A stretch of DNA of 64,000 nucleotides. Origin: an uncultured Flavobacteriales bacterium (GTDB lineage Bacteria > Bacteroidota > Bacteroidia > Flavobacteriales_G > Salibacteraceae). The position numbers were made by a program, and so were the translations under genes. The stretch lies in NCBI GenBank assembly GCA_937121175.1, contig CAKZKD010000034.1, positions 17,516 through 81,515 of the forward strand, given 5' to 3'. Positions 45,156 to 54,477 of this stretch are shown piece after piece (within the stretch, counting starts at the first letter, position 1; the number at the start of each line of letters is the position of its first letter). The notes beneath the pieces were generated by a model. It worked only from the letters and a program-made list of their open reading frames with translations, was not told the DNA's origin and made no database searches.

Positions 45156-46033
45156 TGGCCCAGTCAACTCCCCTACCCTTTTTAATTATTCAAAAGGCTT
45201 TCCCGATATTAGAAAAAATTGCTCCAAAATTGGCTGGTAAATTGGGGTATTATTTATTCTTTAGACCAATTCCCACACCTCTCAGACAGGAAGAAAAATC
45301 CATCTTGCAAAAAGCAGAACGCTTTTCCCTTCATCTGGATTCAAGAACTATACAGGGATACTCATGGAAAAATCCTAAGGCAACCAAAACGGCTGTTTTT
45401 ATGCACGGTTGGTCTGGAAACGCAGGTCAGCCCAATCATTTGATAGAACGACTTTCAGAACAAGGATTTAACGTTTTTGCTTTTGATGGACCCGGTCATG
45501 GCTCTTCGGAAGGAAACCGAACTCATGTTTTCGAGTTTAAAGATTTACTGCTACAATTACAGAAAAAAGTTGGGGTTTTTGATGTACTTGTTGGCCATTC
45601 ATTCGGTTCCATAGCTTCATGCAACGCCATGAGTTACGGCCTTGATGTTCATCAATACGTTTCGCTTAGCGCTCCTGTAATTGCTTCAGATATTTTAAAT
45701 GAATTTTCGAAAATTGTAAACTGCAGCGGACAAACAACAAAAATTATGGAACAAATGGTTTACGATGAAATAAATCGCGAATTTGAAACGGTATCTATTG
45801 AATACATTGCTTCGAAACTACCGAAGATTCCGATGTTATTGATGCATGATGTTAACGACAAACGGGTTGGTTGTTTCAACTCAGAGCGTATGCATGAATT
45901 ATTGCCGCATTCCACCTTTATAAAAACGGAAGGATTAGGTCATAATCGGATTATGAATGACACTGATGTCGTAAATAAAATTGTTGAATTCATCAAATTG
46001 GAAGAGCTTCAGCTTCCACGCACGAACAAGTAG
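45155..46033 (+). CDS. Alpha/beta hydrolase
   Basis: 292 residues with the nucleophile elbow VGHSFGSIAS (Ser149), an oxyanion-type MHGWSGNAGQ, a late Asp region (LLMHDVNDKRV) and the catalytic His in EGLGHNRIMND. No signal peptide is visible. Its substrate is not predictable. It overlaps the TetR stop by one base and must share its promoter, so its expression follows the TetR effector. It is convergent with the DUF4442 gene, four bases apart. Confidence 0.82.
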   Translation: MAQSTPLPFLIIQKAFPILEKIAPKLAGKLGYYLFFRPIPTPLRQEEKSILQKAERFSLHLDSRTIQGYSWKNPKATKTAVFMHGWSGNAGQPNHLIERLSEQGFNVFAFDGPGHGSSEGNRTHVFEFKDLLLQLQKKVGVFDVLVGHSFGSIASCNAMSYGLDVHQYVSLSAPVIASDILNEFSKIVNCSGQTTKIMEQMVYDEINREFETVSIEYIASKLPKIPMLLMHDVNDKRVGCFNSERMHELLPHSTFIKTEGLGHNRIMNDTDVVNKIVEFIKLEELQLPRTNK

Positions 46034-46036
46034 GTA

Positions 46037-46519
46037 CTATTTCTCCCCTTTGTCCTTTAAGGATAAACCAAGTGAAAAGGTTGCTACATGATCTGGTTTT
46101 GTTGGATAATTGCAATACGCCTTCACTGGAACAGCAAAGGTTTCTCTTTCACCCGATTCTTGAATTCTACCCAGCATTTTCTGAACCTCGTCGCCATAAT
46201 TTGCAACGAAGTAAACCGCAGTATCTGGTCTGGAATGAAAATCCGCACTAAAATTTTTGAAAGCTAGTGACACTTTTCGTCCACTTTTTTCGGATAAGTG
46301 AAAAGCGTGAAATCCTGCAGCTAAATCAGCACCGACAGCCAACACACCAAGATACATGCTACCCAAGTGATTACTTGTTAACCGATTGAGTTTTATTCTA
46401 ATTACGATTTTATTATCCGATAACTCCGTGATTACCGGATTGCAAAATGCAATCATTGGTATTTTGAACCAAGCAAAAAGTTTAAGCTGCCGGTTAGCGC
46501 GTTTTAGATTATCGCTCAA
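46037..46519 (-). CDS. DUF4442 hotdog-fold thioesterase-like protein
   Basis: 160 residues, no signal. The segment NHLGSMYLGVLAVGADLAAG is the typical helix of DUF4442 and related PaaI/YiiD hotdog proteins, which usually act on acyl-CoA or as regulators. The start is a TTG at 46519, one base after the PNGase stop, so expression depends on that upstream gene. No reason for this pairing is evident. Confidence 0.75.
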   Translation of the reverse strand: MSDNLKRANRQLKLFAWFKIPMIAFCNPVITELSDNKIVIRIKLNRLTSNHLGSMYLGVLAVGADLAAGFHAFHLSEKSGRKVSLAFKNFSADFHSRPDTAVYFVANYGDEVQKMLGRIQESGERETFAVPVKAYCNYPTKPDHVATFSLGLSLKDKGEK

Positions 46520-46520
46520 A

Positions 46521-49500
46521 TTATTCTTTCATGAATTTGCTCATGTATATATCCTCTTCTGTACTCATTCGAATAACATACAACCCATCCGTTAAATTGG
46601 AAATATCAATAAGCTCAAAAGTGTATCCTGGAGTGCTCACAGTTTTAGTTAGAACGACCTGACCAGAAACATTTACGATTTCCACATTAAAAACCCCTTC
46701 TTGCCCTAGCATCTCTAGCGCAATTTCATTTGAGGCTGGATTCGGGAAAACCTTAAATGTTTTCCATTCCACTTCTTGTTCTGAGGTACTAACCGCATCA
46801 TATTCCCACTGCACTTTAGAGGTATCATCACATTCCAAGAAATCATCCAATTCAAAACCTATTGTAAATGAATAGTTAAGTTTTCCTCCAAAATCAGGAT
46901 TGAACGATTTAACGTCTCCAATATTTCCTGACTCATTAAGTGAGAACAAAACCATACTTCCATTTCCTTGAGCTGAATTTGCCCAATACGAAAGCCCATC
47001 ATTTCCTGCATCTGATAATTCAAATGAATAACATCCATCCGCCAAATCAATAGTATCTCGAGTATTGGTGTTATTAGAAAGAGAAGACTTACTGTAAACA
47101 ACCTTTCCATTAATATCCTTAATAGAAATTTCGTTCTCATTCGCCCTGTTATTAGTTGCGATGTTCACTATCATTTTGCCAGGATATTTATCTGGAATAT
47201 TAAAGGTAGTTCTGTATTCATTATTCAATGGGTTTTCATCATCTAATTTATTTGGAAGTCCAACATTTACTTCAAAAGCATTACTTCCGTCACCTGTATA
47301 AAAACACTCTTCAGAGACAGGTAGTTCTACCTCTTCGGTCTCCATAAATTTAAGGTTACCTGTCCATTTTATTTTATTGATTTTGCCTCCAGCCACTCTG
47401 TATTTTATTTCAGCCGATGTTAGCGTACTGGACCCTCCATTTCGAATAATTACCGATGGATTACTACAAGTAGTGCTTCTTCTAGAGTGAATCCGCTTAC
47501 TTGTTGGATTTAACACATCATAAACTTCTACATCATTCTTATATGCAGCTGGCCCATATTGAAACAAATGCATTCCCACAATGTAATTTCCGTTGCCCAT
47601 TCCAAGGTTTGAAGTTGGCACTGGTGTTATGTCATAATCAATTTCTATCGAATCTCTACCCATGAAATCGGTTAACTCAATGTCAGTTTCTTTAACAACG
47701 TCACCCGGACACCATCCTTCGCGCGCACCGGGCCATGTTCCTCCTTGTGGATAAACAGGATTTTCTGCGCATTCGTTCGTTTGCCAAATGTGCCACTCTG
47801 CAGCTCGTTGACCATTGGCATTCATGTAGTGTGTATTATCTGTCCATTCGCAGCAATGCGGATAACTACCATCATTACTATTATGCCCATGACCTGTCAA
47901 TCTAGTTTTTAGCATCATGTATTCTGCATCTGGATGTTCTTTTACCTTTTTGGGTGCAAGCGCCGTATTGTCACTCAACGCACTGTATCTAATACTTCTG
48001 TACGTTCCCCATACTCTGTTCATGGCAACTACCGGTCTTGCTGGTTTCCCTTTAATCATAACAAACTTCAAATCGATTAATTCTTGTTGGTTACCCGCGC
48101 TAATGTCAACACTATCTGTTAGCAGATGTCTGTAATCTGTTACGTCATAAAACCAAGTAAAGCCATCAGGGCCTAAATCCAATCGAATGCCGTAAGGGGT
48201 AATAAAACGCGCTAACTCAAAAACAACTTCTGGACTGTACCATTCTTTTGTTTCTTGTGTTAGGTTAACATCGGCGGCCACATTATTGGTAAATAATACA
48301 CCTCCGGTCTTTGTATCAAATATGAACCAATTCACATTTGCTTGCCAAACCAATGATGTCTTGGTTGCAATTGTTGGATGATTAGGGTCGTTATCATCTA
48401 TTTTCTTACCACCTGCAGCATTGTTGTATTCGTATAAGGTAACGGGCGCTCTGTTGATGGTGTCATAAACATCTACCGAATCCAAAACCGAAGTATAAAC
48501 TCCTTGCTCAAAAACAATGTTTGGTCGCAAAGTGGTAGTTTCAGTATTCAGTAGTAAGTCCTCAGCGAGTAATCTTTTTCTAATTGGGCTATTCAAAACA
48601 TTTCCATCAGGCTGCGCATTTGCACTTTTATCCAACACCTTGTCTCCTGAAGGTTCATTAATATTATAATAAGCCACCAAATTTGAATAGGACGGGTGAC
48701 TTGGTGTAACAGACCTATTCATCCAGGCTTTCATTTCAGACAATAAGATGTCTTTATCCCAAACTCTAAATTCCTTAATGGCTCCTGTTAAATAGCGCCC
48801 TTGCCATCTTCCCAAATACATATCATTAATTTGAGTGCTAATGCCACTTGCTTCAGACCCAGCTAAATTTCCATCAATGTATACCAAAGTGTTGTTGCCA
48901 GCTCGAACCGCAGCATAATGATGCCATCCACCTTTTACACCTGGATAAGTAAAATCAAAGTCTGGGGTGCCAAATTGTTGCATTCTAAATTGATTGTCGT
49001 TTCCTAACGTTCTCAATGAAAAATCGGCGCCATTGGTAGCTTTGCCAGCCTGAAAAAGCCCGCCGCTGTTGAATAAATCAACTCTGGACCAAAACTCAAT
49101 GGTTCTTGGCTTATTACCATCAATAATGAAGCTGTTGCCCAAATTCACATATTGTTGACTACCATTCAATTCCATAAAATATTCAGTACCGGCTTGCTCC
49201 AGTCCACTTGAGTACGATGTTGGTGTTGAGTTTAATTCGAAGTCTATACCCTGTGACTTGTTATCAAATAAAAACTCCACTACAATGTTATCCGTTCCGT
49301 TCCAAGTGAAATTATTGGTAAACTGAATGTCATTGAAACCGACGGTGGTAAATTGCATTTCGTGTCTGTAAACTGTGGTCAAGTTGGAAACAAAATCACC
49401 GGTCAATGAATCCTGAGTGCTATGTCCCATTCTAATTTCAAAATTCGATAGAACACTACCCAAGGTTTTAATATCCAATTGAATGCCGCTAATTGCACCA

Positions 49501-50036
49501 GATGTCATTCCGACACCAGCCAACTCGTTCGATTTCCAAAGGTATTGCGAACGGCCGCTTAACTCACTCGTTTTTAGAGCCGATGAATTTGTAGAAGTTC
49601 CCGACCCTATTGTATCTAATGTCAATGATTGGGTAGCCGTATGTCTGATGCTAAATTGCTTGTCTAGCGTCAGGTCAAAACTTGGTGTTGCCTTGTAAGC
49701 ATAAGAACCAGGAGAAGTATTCCCTACTTTAAACGAAGGGTGTGTTTTGTAAGTTGAGTCTATAGTTCCATCGTGATGATACAATTTGGTATAAGTTAAG
49801 TAATCCCACTCCCCACAGTCATATTGATCTCTTGTTGTTCTTGAATCACATTTTAAGGTATAAACCATTAAAATTTTACTGAATTCTTCAGTAGCACTTG
49901 GAAAATTGTAGGTTCCACGCCGTTTTGTGATATCATCGAAATCGAAACACTGAACTGTCGTCGTATCCTGTGCCACAATAGGGCTTACAGTAACTAATGC
50001 TAATAAACTGAAAAGTAGGTACTTGAATAACGTCAT
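46521..50036 (-). CDS. PNGase F-like glycan amidase with LamG insertion and T9SS sorting domain
   Basis: 1171 residues: signal peptide (SPIVAQ), a PNGase F N-terminal domain with CGEWDY (Asp78, at the position I recall as catalytic Asp60 of PNGase F) and LKCDSRTTRD, then a LamG/concanavalin-like domain (about 285-450, LNGSQQYVNLGNSFI to YLGRWQGRYLTG), then the second half of the PNGase region (HCCEWTDNTHY, GGTWPGAREGWCPGDV) and a T9SS type-A domain (VFPNPASN ... LTDGLYVIRM ... KFMKE). PNGase F cuts N-glycans between Asn and the first sugar. The LamG in the middle may bind sugars. It is a likely secreted enzyme for eukaryotic glycoproteins. Confidence 0.8.
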   Translation of the reverse strand: MTLFKYLLFSLLALVTVSPIVAQDTTTVQCFDFDDITKRRGTYNFPSATEEFSKILMVYTLKCDSRTTRDQYDCGEWDYLTYTKLYHHDGTIDSTYKTHPSFKVGNTSPGSYAYKATPSFDLTLDKQFSIRHTATQSLTLDTIGSGTSTNSSALKTSELSGRSQYLWKSNELAGVGMTSGAISGIQLDIKTLGSVLSNFEIRMGHSTQDSLTGDFVSNLTTVYRHEMQFTTVGFNDIQFTNNFTWNGTDNIVVEFLFDNKSQGIDFELNSTPTSYSSGLEQAGTEYFMELNGSQQYVNLGNSFIIDGNKPRTIEFWSRVDLFNSGGLFQAGKATNGADFSLRTLGNDNQFRMQQFGTPDFDFTYPGVKGGWHHYAAVRAGNNTLVYIDGNLAGSEASGISTQINDMYLGRWQGRYLTGAIKEFRVWDKDILLSEMKAWMNRSVTPSHPSYSNLVAYYNINEPSGDKVLDKSANAQPDGNVLNSPIRKRLLAEDLLLNTETTTLRPNIVFEQGVYTSVLDSVDVYDTINRAPVTLYEYNNAAGGKKIDDNDPNHPTIATKTSLVWQANVNWFIFDTKTGGVLFTNNVAADVNLTQETKEWYSPEVVFELARFITPYGIRLDLGPDGFTWFYDVTDYRHLLTDSVDISAGNQQELIDLKFVMIKGKPARPVVAMNRVWGTYRSIRYSALSDNTALAPKKVKEHPDAEYMMLKTRLTGHGHNSNDGSYPHCCEWTDNTHYMNANGQRAAEWHIWQTNECAENPVYPQGGTWPGAREGWCPGDVVKETDIELTDFMGRDSIEIDYDITPVPTSNLGMGNGNYIVGMHLFQYGPAAYKNDVEVYDVLNPTSKRIHSRRSTTCSNPSVIIRNGGSSTLTSAEIKYRVAGGKINKIKWTGNLKFMETEEVELPVSEECFYTGDGSNAFEVNVGLPNKLDDENPLNNEYRTTFNIPDKYPGKMIVNIATNNRANENEISIKDINGKVVYSKSSLSNNTNTRDTIDLADGCYSFELSDAGNDGLSYWANSAQGNGSMVLFSLNESGNIGDVKSFNPDFGGKLNYSFTIGFELDDFLECDDTSKVQWEYDAVSTSEQEVEWKTFKVFPNPASNEIALEMLGQEGVFNVEIVNVSGQVVLTKTVSTPGYTFELIDISNLTDGLYVIRMSTEEDIYMSKFMKE

Positions 50037-50138
50037 ATCAAAAATTTAGAATGCCGAATTTAACCATATTTCAAACTAAATTAACCAACGAGTTATTAAT
50101 GGAAATTAACAACCTTATTTCAACTAAAAAGTATTGTC

Positions 50139-50146
50139 TAAGTTTG
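50139..50146 (+). promoter_or_regulatory. -7 element of the redoxin-like operon
   Basis: TAAGTTTG matches TAnnTTTG, 19 bases before the ATG at 50166. The expected TTG is not exact (TTA region), so confidence is moderate. Confidence 0.4.
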
Positions 50147-50165
50147 AACATTTAAGAATAAGCTC

Positions 50166-50753
50166 ATGAAGAATATTACACTCACAATAGTCATACTAAC
50201 AATTTTATCGACTAGTGGTTTTGGTCAAAAAAGCAAACTCAAAGTTGGAAAGAAGGCTCCTGGATTCGAGATTGAGCAGCTTTCTGGCGAAAAAGTTAGT
50301 CTTGAAAAATTACTTACTGAAAACGGTTTCGTTCTGGTTCACTTTTTTGTGGGTTCTTGGTTAAAGTACGATACTTTGCATCTTAAAAAACTGCAAACTA
50401 TTTACCCGAATTTATCTTCTAAAAACACAGAGGTTATTGCCATTACACGAGAAAAACCAATTTACTTGAACAAACTAAAAAGTAGTATTGGCATTACGTA
50501 CAAAATTGGACTCGACCCTAATATGTTTGCGATGGGTCAATATGGTGTGGTTAGCAAAATCACTCCCCATTATGTTCCGCTTAAACACAAGGAGTACAAC
50601 GCTTCAAATTACAAACACACCGGAAGTAAAGATGGCATGATGCCTATTCCTGCCAGCTATTTGATAAATAAAGAAGGTAAAATAGTCTGGATGCATTTTG
50701 ACCCGGACTATAGACAACGTCCTGACATAAATTCAATTCTTGAACAGCTGTAA
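50166..50753 (+). CDS. Cysteine-free peroxiredoxin-like (AhpC/TSA) protein
   Basis: 195 residues with a signal peptide (SGFGQ) and an AhpC/TSA-type thioredoxin fold: VGKKAPGFEIEQLSGEKVSL, the HFFVGSWLKYDTLHLKKL strand-helix, and MPIPASYLINKEGKIVW near the end. Relatives read WCPYC at the active site; here it is WLKYD, and the whole protein has no Cys. It therefore cannot be a thiol peroxidase. It may be a binding or scaffold protein derived from the fold. Its stop overlaps the DUF2797 start by one base. Confidence 0.82.
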   Translation: MKNITLTIVILTILSTSGFGQKSKLKVGKKAPGFEIEQLSGEKVSLEKLLTENGFVLVHFFVGSWLKYDTLHLKKLQTIYPNLSSKNTEVIAITREKPIYLNKLKSSIGITYKIGLDPNMFAMGQYGVVSKITPHYVPLKHKEYNASNYKHTGSKDGMMPIPASYLINKEGKIVWMHFDPDYRQRPDINSILEQL

Positions 50754-51565
50754 TGAAACTAGAAGGCAATATTCGAAAAATGAATGTGGGATTAACCGAC
50801 ACGGTTGACTACTCCCTTCCACTCTATCAAAACCTTGAACCTAATGAGAATGCCCCAATGACATCCTTGGTGGGTAAAGACATTAAAATTCAATTTGACG
50901 GATTGATTAATTGCGTTGCAACAGGAAAAAAAATAAATAAAACATTTGGCGAAGGTTTGAGCTACGATGCCTGGCGAAATGCACCTCAAGCAGTCGAAAG
51001 CATTATCAATCCCGAATTAGACCAAAGCCATTTAGGTATTGGACTTCGAGATTTGGATTGGGAAAGAACCCGCCATGCTAAACCACATTATGTGTATTTG
51101 GCGCTTACAAGTGCCATGAAAGTTGGTGTGACTAAGGAGAATAGCATTCCCTCAAGGTGGATTGACCAAGGAGCTTGGAAGGTAATGAAGTTTGCGAAAA
51201 CACCTTACCGTCAAAAAGCAGGAATGATTGAAAAAGAATTAAAAGCACACATTTCTGATAAAACAAACTGGCGTAAAATGCTAACCGACGAGCGTGCAGA
51301 TATCGATTTTAGCTCAGAGAGGCAACGACTGAAAGATTTATTACCGATTCATCTAAAACAGTTCGTCTTGCCTGAGAATGATATTTTGGAAATTACTTAC
51401 CCGGTTATTGAATATCCAGAAAAGGTGAAGTCGGTTAAACTTGACTCAAACCCGGTTATTGAATCAAAACTTATGGGTATTCGAGGACAATATTTACTCC
51501 TGGAAGACGGTAAAGTAATTAACCTTAGAAGTCATGCTGGGTATTACATCACGTTAGAATCTTAA
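50753..51565 (+). CDS. DUF2797 protein without its zinc-ribbon cysteines
   Basis: 270 residues matching DUF2797 along its length (PHYVYLALTSAMKVGVTKEN, SRWIDQGAW, TNWRKMLTDE). Relatives have four Cys as CxxCG...GFCxxCF; here the same place reads NCVATGKKINKTFGEGLSYD, leaving one Cys of four, so no zinc site can form. The domain's role is unknown. It overlaps the Cys-free redoxin-like gene upstream by one base, and two further genes follow on the same strand within ten bases. Confidence 0.82.
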   Translation: MKLEGNIRKMNVGLTDTVDYSLPLYQNLEPNENAPMTSLVGKDIKIQFDGLINCVATGKKINKTFGEGLSYDAWRNAPQAVESIINPELDQSHLGIGLRDLDWERTRHAKPHYVYLALTSAMKVGVTKENSIPSRWIDQGAWKVMKFAKTPYRQKAGMIEKELKAHISDKTNWRKMLTDERADIDFSSERQRLKDLLPIHLKQFVLPENDILEITYPVIEYPEKVKSVKLDSNPVIESKLMGIRGQYLLLEDGKVINLRSHAGYYITLES

Positions 51566-51575
51566 AACGTTTACG

Positions 51576-53228
51576 TTGAATAAGAAGACAATTTTAACAA
51601 GCGTAGCCTTACTATTTGCAGCTATTGCGGTAGCCTTGTTCTTTTCTAATAAATTCTTGTCTGATTACACGGATAACCTGTTGCAACGGCGATTGAGTGA
51701 AAACCCCCATCAACTGTACAACATATCCTACGAAAATCTGAAACTGGACTTGCTGAATGGTGAAATAACACTTGAAAAAATTAGAATGGATATTGATTCT
51801 AGTTTTGCCGATAGCTTAAAAAAGAATAATCGATACCCGCATACGCTATACAGCGGCCAAGTGAACGAATTACGCTTGACCGGTATCAGTGCCTTCGATA
51901 TTTATTGGAATAAGGTCATCCGAGTCAATACACTTTTTATCAATCAACCTGAAATAGAGTTACTTATCACCCACTCAGCAGATTCTGTAAAGCCGTTTAG
52001 TGCTATGGCTGGCGACGGAATCAAGGAACTATTAGAATACATAAATCACTCTAAAATCAATAGTGTTAATCTGGAAAAAGGAAAACTTCAAGTAAGTTCA
52101 GAGAGTAGTACTGAACGCAGAAAAATAGGTCAGGCAGAAGATTTTAGTTTAAATGTTCTGAATTTCGAAATTGATTCAAGTCAGCCGAACGAACCCTATG
52201 TTGTCGAAGAAGTAAAGATTGGTTTTAAGTTGGCAGAATTCGATATTTCCACAGGTTATTTTTTGAAACTCAATTCATTTAATCTATCTCTCAAAGATTC
52301 AAGTCTTGTTGCTGAACAACTGAAACTCATACCTAAGCAAACTAAAAAACAATTTACAAATTCGTATCGTTATATTAAAAACAGAATTGACCTCCAGGTA
52401 GCCGAAATTCGAGGTCAATCGGTTAATTTTCATAGTCTAATTTTTAATGAAAGTATTGATATTCAGACTCTTGAAATCGAAAAACCTCTTCTAGGTATTT
52501 ATAGAGACCGTACCAAAGATTGGCCAATAAAAGGTAGCTTTTCAACGGTGTACGAAATGGTAAATCAAATTCCTATTCCTATAAATATTTCCGAAATAAA
52601 AGTGAAAAATGGCGCTCTCAAAAACGAACAACTACTCGCGAACCACGAAGAACCGGCTAGTATAACAATGGATAAATGCTATTTCAGTATTTTCAATGTT
52701 ACCAACGATAGCATTTCATTATCCCAAAACAATAAGATGGAAGTGGCCATACAAATGGATGTTCTGAATACGAGTACTATTAGAGGTAATGCCACGTTTG
52801 ACCTTACCAACCCCAACCAGCTGTTTGATTTTACAGTGAATATGAGCAAAACACCACTTTCTCCTTTTAGCAAACTCATAAAGCAGTTTATGCACATAGA
52901 ATTGGCCACGGGCGAGCTTCACGAAGCTTCTGTAACCATTCAAGGAAACAAACACCATATAAGCGGATATACGGAAATTGATTACTCCAACGCTACTTTA
53001 GCCATAGAGCAAAAAGGAACTGGTTTTTTCTCCAAATTAAAGAAAAACCTATTGTCCGGAATTGCTAACACAGTTATTCGAAATGATAACAGAAAAGGCA
53101 CGCCACACTTTAAAAAAGGCAGAATTGACTATAACTACAATACTAAATTGCCGTTTGTGCGGAATGTTTGGTTGGCTACACAATTGGGAATGTTAGACAC
53201 GATGCTACCGTTCCCAGCTTCTATTTGA
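51576..53228 (+). CDS. AsmA-like envelope protein
   Basis: 550 residues with an N-terminal membrane anchor (LTSVALLFAAIAVALFF) followed by a long beta-rich domain with strands of the AsmA/DUF748 kind (YENLKLDLLNGEITLEKIRM, IKVKNGALKNEQ, MSKTPLSPFS). Such proteins span the periplasm and help move or sort lipids, though this one is matched only in general pattern. Start is TTG at 51576, ten bases after the DUF2797 stop. It is the third gene of the run. Confidence 0.65.
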   Translation: MNKKTILTSVALLFAAIAVALFFSNKFLSDYTDNLLQRRLSENPHQLYNISYENLKLDLLNGEITLEKIRMDIDSSFADSLKKNNRYPHTLYSGQVNELRLTGISAFDIYWNKVIRVNTLFINQPEIELLITHSADSVKPFSAMAGDGIKELLEYINHSKINSVNLEKGKLQVSSESSTERRKIGQAEDFSLNVLNFEIDSSQPNEPYVVEEVKIGFKLAEFDISTGYFLKLNSFNLSLKDSSLVAEQLKLIPKQTKKQFTNSYRYIKNRIDLQVAEIRGQSVNFHSLIFNESIDIQTLEIEKPLLGIYRDRTKDWPIKGSFSTVYEMVNQIPIPINISEIKVKNGALKNEQLLANHEEPASITMDKCYFSIFNVTNDSISLSQNNKMEVAIQMDVLNTSTIRGNATFDLTNPNQLFDFTVNMSKTPLSPFSKLIKQFMHIELATGELHEASVTIQGNKHHISGYTEIDYSNATLAIEQKGTGFFSKLKKNLLSGIANTVIRNDNRKGTPHFKKGRIDYNYNTKLPFVRNVWLATQLGMLDTMLPFPASI

Positions 53229-53235
53229 TTATACG

Positions 53236-54264
53236 ATGCAATCCTCAACTCCACTTGTCACCATAATAATGGCCGTTAAAGACACCGCCTCATATTTGGA
53301 AGCTTGTTTGGATTCGATACTTGACCAAACCTACACAAACTGGGAATTGATTGCCGTTAACGACCATTCTACTGACGATACTCCAAAAATATTGGACCAC
53401 TACGCCCAAAAGGATAAGAGAATAAAAGTCTATTTGAGCAAGGGAGAACGGTTGATTCCTGCGCTTCAAACCGCTTATGTACATTCTTCGGGTGAACTCA
53501 TAAACCGTATGGATTCGGACGATAAAATGCCGGAATACAAGATTCAGACTTTAGTTGATGAGTGGCTTAAATACGGAAAAGGTCACGTAATTGCTGGAGG
53601 TACAAAGCATTTTGTGGATGAGGGCAATGTTGGTGACGGGTTTCTGAAATACGAACAATGGCTGAACAACATTGCAAAATACAACCTACATTATCAAGAA
53701 ATTTACCGAGAATGCGTTATTCCATCCCATTGTTGGATAATTCACCGAGAGGATTTTGATGCCATTGACGCTTTTAATCCGTTGGTGTATCCAGAGGATT
53801 ACGACGTTTGTTTTAGAATGTATGCAGCCAAACTGAAAGTAATTGGAATCGATGTGATTTTGCATTTTTGGCGCGATAGAAGTAATCGTATTTCACGTAC
53901 TTGGGAGGAATACAAAGACAATAGGTATTACAATCTTAAAGTAAAGAATTTCAACACTATAGATAGAGACACTTCAAGAGAATTAGTAATATGGGGTGCA
54001 GGTAAAAACGGAAAAGATTTGGTGAAGGTTTTTAATGCTTCAACTGAAGGAAAATCAACAATTCGACTGAACTGGGTCTGTGACAACGAACGTAAAATAG
54101 GAAAAGACATCTACGGAATAATAATGCAACCCTCAGAAACGATTAATGAATTGCCGAACTGCCAAATTATTGTAGCTGTCTCCTCTCCTACCGATAAACT
54201 AGAAATAGAAGCGAAACTTAAAGCTTGGGACAAGAAACCGGTTAGGGACTATTGGTTTTTTTAA
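53236..54264 (+). CDS. GT2 glycosyltransferase with C-terminal nucleotide-binding-like domain
   Basis: 342 residues. Residues about 6-230 are a GT-A family 2 domain (TIIMAVKDTASYLEACLDSI, DHSTDDTP, metal-binding DSDD and the acidic PEDYDVCF block). After about residue 250 comes a Rossmann-like piece with LVIWGAGKNGKDLV (GxGxxG) and a later IIVAVSSPTDK, as in nucleotide or sugar-nucleotide sensing modules attached to some GTs. It sits seven bases after the AsmA-like gene and completes that run. The acceptor is unknown. Confidence 0.8.
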   Translation: MQSSTPLVTIIMAVKDTASYLEACLDSILDQTYTNWELIAVNDHSTDDTPKILDHYAQKDKRIKVYLSKGERLIPALQTAYVHSSGELINRMDSDDKMPEYKIQTLVDEWLKYGKGHVIAGGTKHFVDEGNVGDGFLKYEQWLNNIAKYNLHYQEIYRECVIPSHCWIIHREDFDAIDAFNPLVYPEDYDVCFRMYAAKLKVIGIDVILHFWRDRSNRISRTWEEYKDNRYYNLKVKNFNTIDRDTSRELVIWGAGKNGKDLVKVFNASTEGKSTIRLNWVCDNERKIGKDIYGIIMQPSETINELPNCQIIVAVSSPTDKLEIEAKLKAWDKKPVRDYWFF

Positions 54265-54437
54265 AATAGCGCAGATATAGTCATCCCTTGTACTGCCCGC
54301 AGATAACGCAAATACTCGCAGATTGCTTTTTTCAGTGCACAAGTTTCAATTATAAATCTGCGCTCTCAGCGATATCCGTGGGAAACAAATAATTCTTAGC
54401 ATTTCCAATCTGCGAAACTTTGCGTTTCTTGGCGGCT

Positions 54438-54473
54438 CTTTGCGTAATAACCTTCATTATCTTATTATTTTTA
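54438..54473 (+). repeat. 36-bp direct repeat, copy 1
   Basis: Identical over 36 bases to 55870-55905. It ends four bases before the GTG start of the next gene, and sits in a longer AT/CTTTGCG-rich stretch that also contains the CGAAACTTTGCG motif seen next to copy 2. Confidence 0.85.
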
Positions 54474-54477
54474 ATCT

